From Paenibacillus sp. 1011MAR3C5 (lineage in GTDB: Bacteria > Bacillota > Bacilli > Paenibacillales > Paenibacillaceae): a stretch of DNA of 64,000 nt. A program made the translations under genes and the position numbers. Shown here piece after piece: positions 63,561 to 64,000 of the stretch. The notes under the pieces were generated by a model. That model was not told the DNA's origin. It searched no databases and was given only the letters and a program-made list of their open reading frames with translations. Positions within the stretch are counted from its first letter, which is position 1. Each line of letters opens with the position of its first letter. The stretch lies in the NCBI RefSeq assembly GCF_003591485.1, contig NZ_QZCF01000001.1, positions 558,001 to 622,000 on the forward strand, written 5' to 3'.

Positions 63561-64000
63561 ATGACAAAGCAATCCTTTATCAAGGGTGCGATGATACTGC
63601 TCGCCGCAGGCATCGTGAACCGCTTGCTCGGTTTTGTTCCAAGAATAGCCTTGCCCCGCATAATCGGAGCTGAGGGGGTCGGCCTATATCAACTGGCCTA
63701 TCCTTTTCTGATTGTATTGCTGACGCTCATTACCGGCGGCATTCCTCTGGCCATCGCCAAATGGATTGCCGAAGCAGAGTCGTTAGGCGATACGAAGCGC
63801 GTCAAGCATATTTTTCGAATAGCTATGATCCTGACCATATCCATTGCGGTAGTGCTGACGATCGGGATGCTGCTATTCGCGCCGTTCATTATCCGCCATA
63901 TCCTCCCTGACACCAGGGTTTATCGAGCCTTCCTTATGATGACGCCCATGCTGCTCATTGTCGGAGTTTCTTCTGTATTTCGGGGCTACTTTCAAGGCAA
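63561..64000 (+). CDS. spoVB: Stage V sporulation protein B (MurJ/Wzx-like flippase), N-terminal part
   Basis: The first 146 codons are visible before the window ends. ATG follows AGAGGT. MTKQSFIKGAMILLAAGIVNRLLGFVPRIALPRIIGAEGVGLYQLAYP is the typical MOP-superfamily opening: a helix with N-R-x-x-G-F and R-x-x-G-x-E-G-x-G. Three to four membrane helices follow. SpoVB is needed for spore cortex formation and is thought to flip a lipid-linked precursor. The gene implies endospore formation. Divergent from comN. Confidence 0.93.
   Translation, partial: MTKQSFIKGAMILLAAGIVNRLLGFVPRIALPRIIGAEGVGLYQLAYPFLIVLLTLITGGIPLAIAKWIAEAESLGDTKRVKHIFRIAMILTISIAVVLTIGMLLFAPFIIRHILPDTRVYRAFLMMTPMLLIVGVSSVFRGYFQG

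Overview
This 64 kb window is chromosomal DNA of a low-to-mid GC, endospore-forming Firmicute, most likely Paenibacillus or a close relative in the Paenibacillaceae. This rests on four observations: strong purine-rich Shine-Dalgarno sites with frequent GTG and TTG starts; T-box leaders on alaS and hisS-aspS; gene order resembling the Bacillus subtilis relA-to-alaS and spoVB-to-secDF neighbourhoods; and separate secD and secF genes, which are fused in B. subtilis. No rRNA, tRNA, CRISPR array, insertion sequence or prophage was found.

Layout. (1) 1-12,050, minus strand: an accessory sugar or phosphoester uptake cluster. It holds a solute-binding lipoprotein, two ABC permeases, a HAD phosphatase, an SGNH esterase, a 2,061-residue secreted protein (PHP, calcineurin-like, three GLUG modules, two Big_2 domains) and the start of a glycerophosphodiester phosphodiesterase. 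A cre site lies upstream. A ROK repressor (12.9-14.1 kb) is a plausible local regulator. (2) 14.2-19 kb: polysaccharide deacetylase, AI-2E-type exporter, class B penicillin-binding protein. (3) 19.2-26.1 kb: three tandem paralogous chemoreceptors. (4) 26.3-35.2 kb: conserved housekeeping block trhP2-trhP1-mltG-(DUF1292)x2-ruvX-ireB-alaS-yrrI. (5) 35.4-40.4 kb: the sulfur-transfer locus (cysteine desulfurase, CymR, MnmA), rearranged relative to B. subtilis. (6) 40.4-50 kb: mixed accessory genes (CNNM/CorC-like protein, CopC-CopD, DinB, RarA, AHSA1, methyltransferase, VOC, YdeI). (7) 50-64 kb: tcdA-aspS-hisS, dtd-relA, apt-recJ, a stand-alone CDF cytoplasmic domain, secF-secD, comN and the start of spoVB.

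How it fits together. The 26-64 kb part is mostly translation quality and tRNA biology (AlaRS, AspRS, HisRS, Dtd, TcdA, MnmA, TrhP1/2), stringent response (Rel), recombination (RuvX, RecJ, RarA), secretion (SecD, SecF, ComN) and envelope synthesis (MltG, PBP, SpoVB). The most unusual items are the giant secreted protein, whose calcineurin-like domain has lost a core catalytic motif; a CDF-family domain with no transporter attached; the absence of trmR from the trhP locus; a candidate ROK operator pair; and a LexA/DinR-like box in the promoter of a DinB-family gene. No clearly new multi-gene system was recognised.
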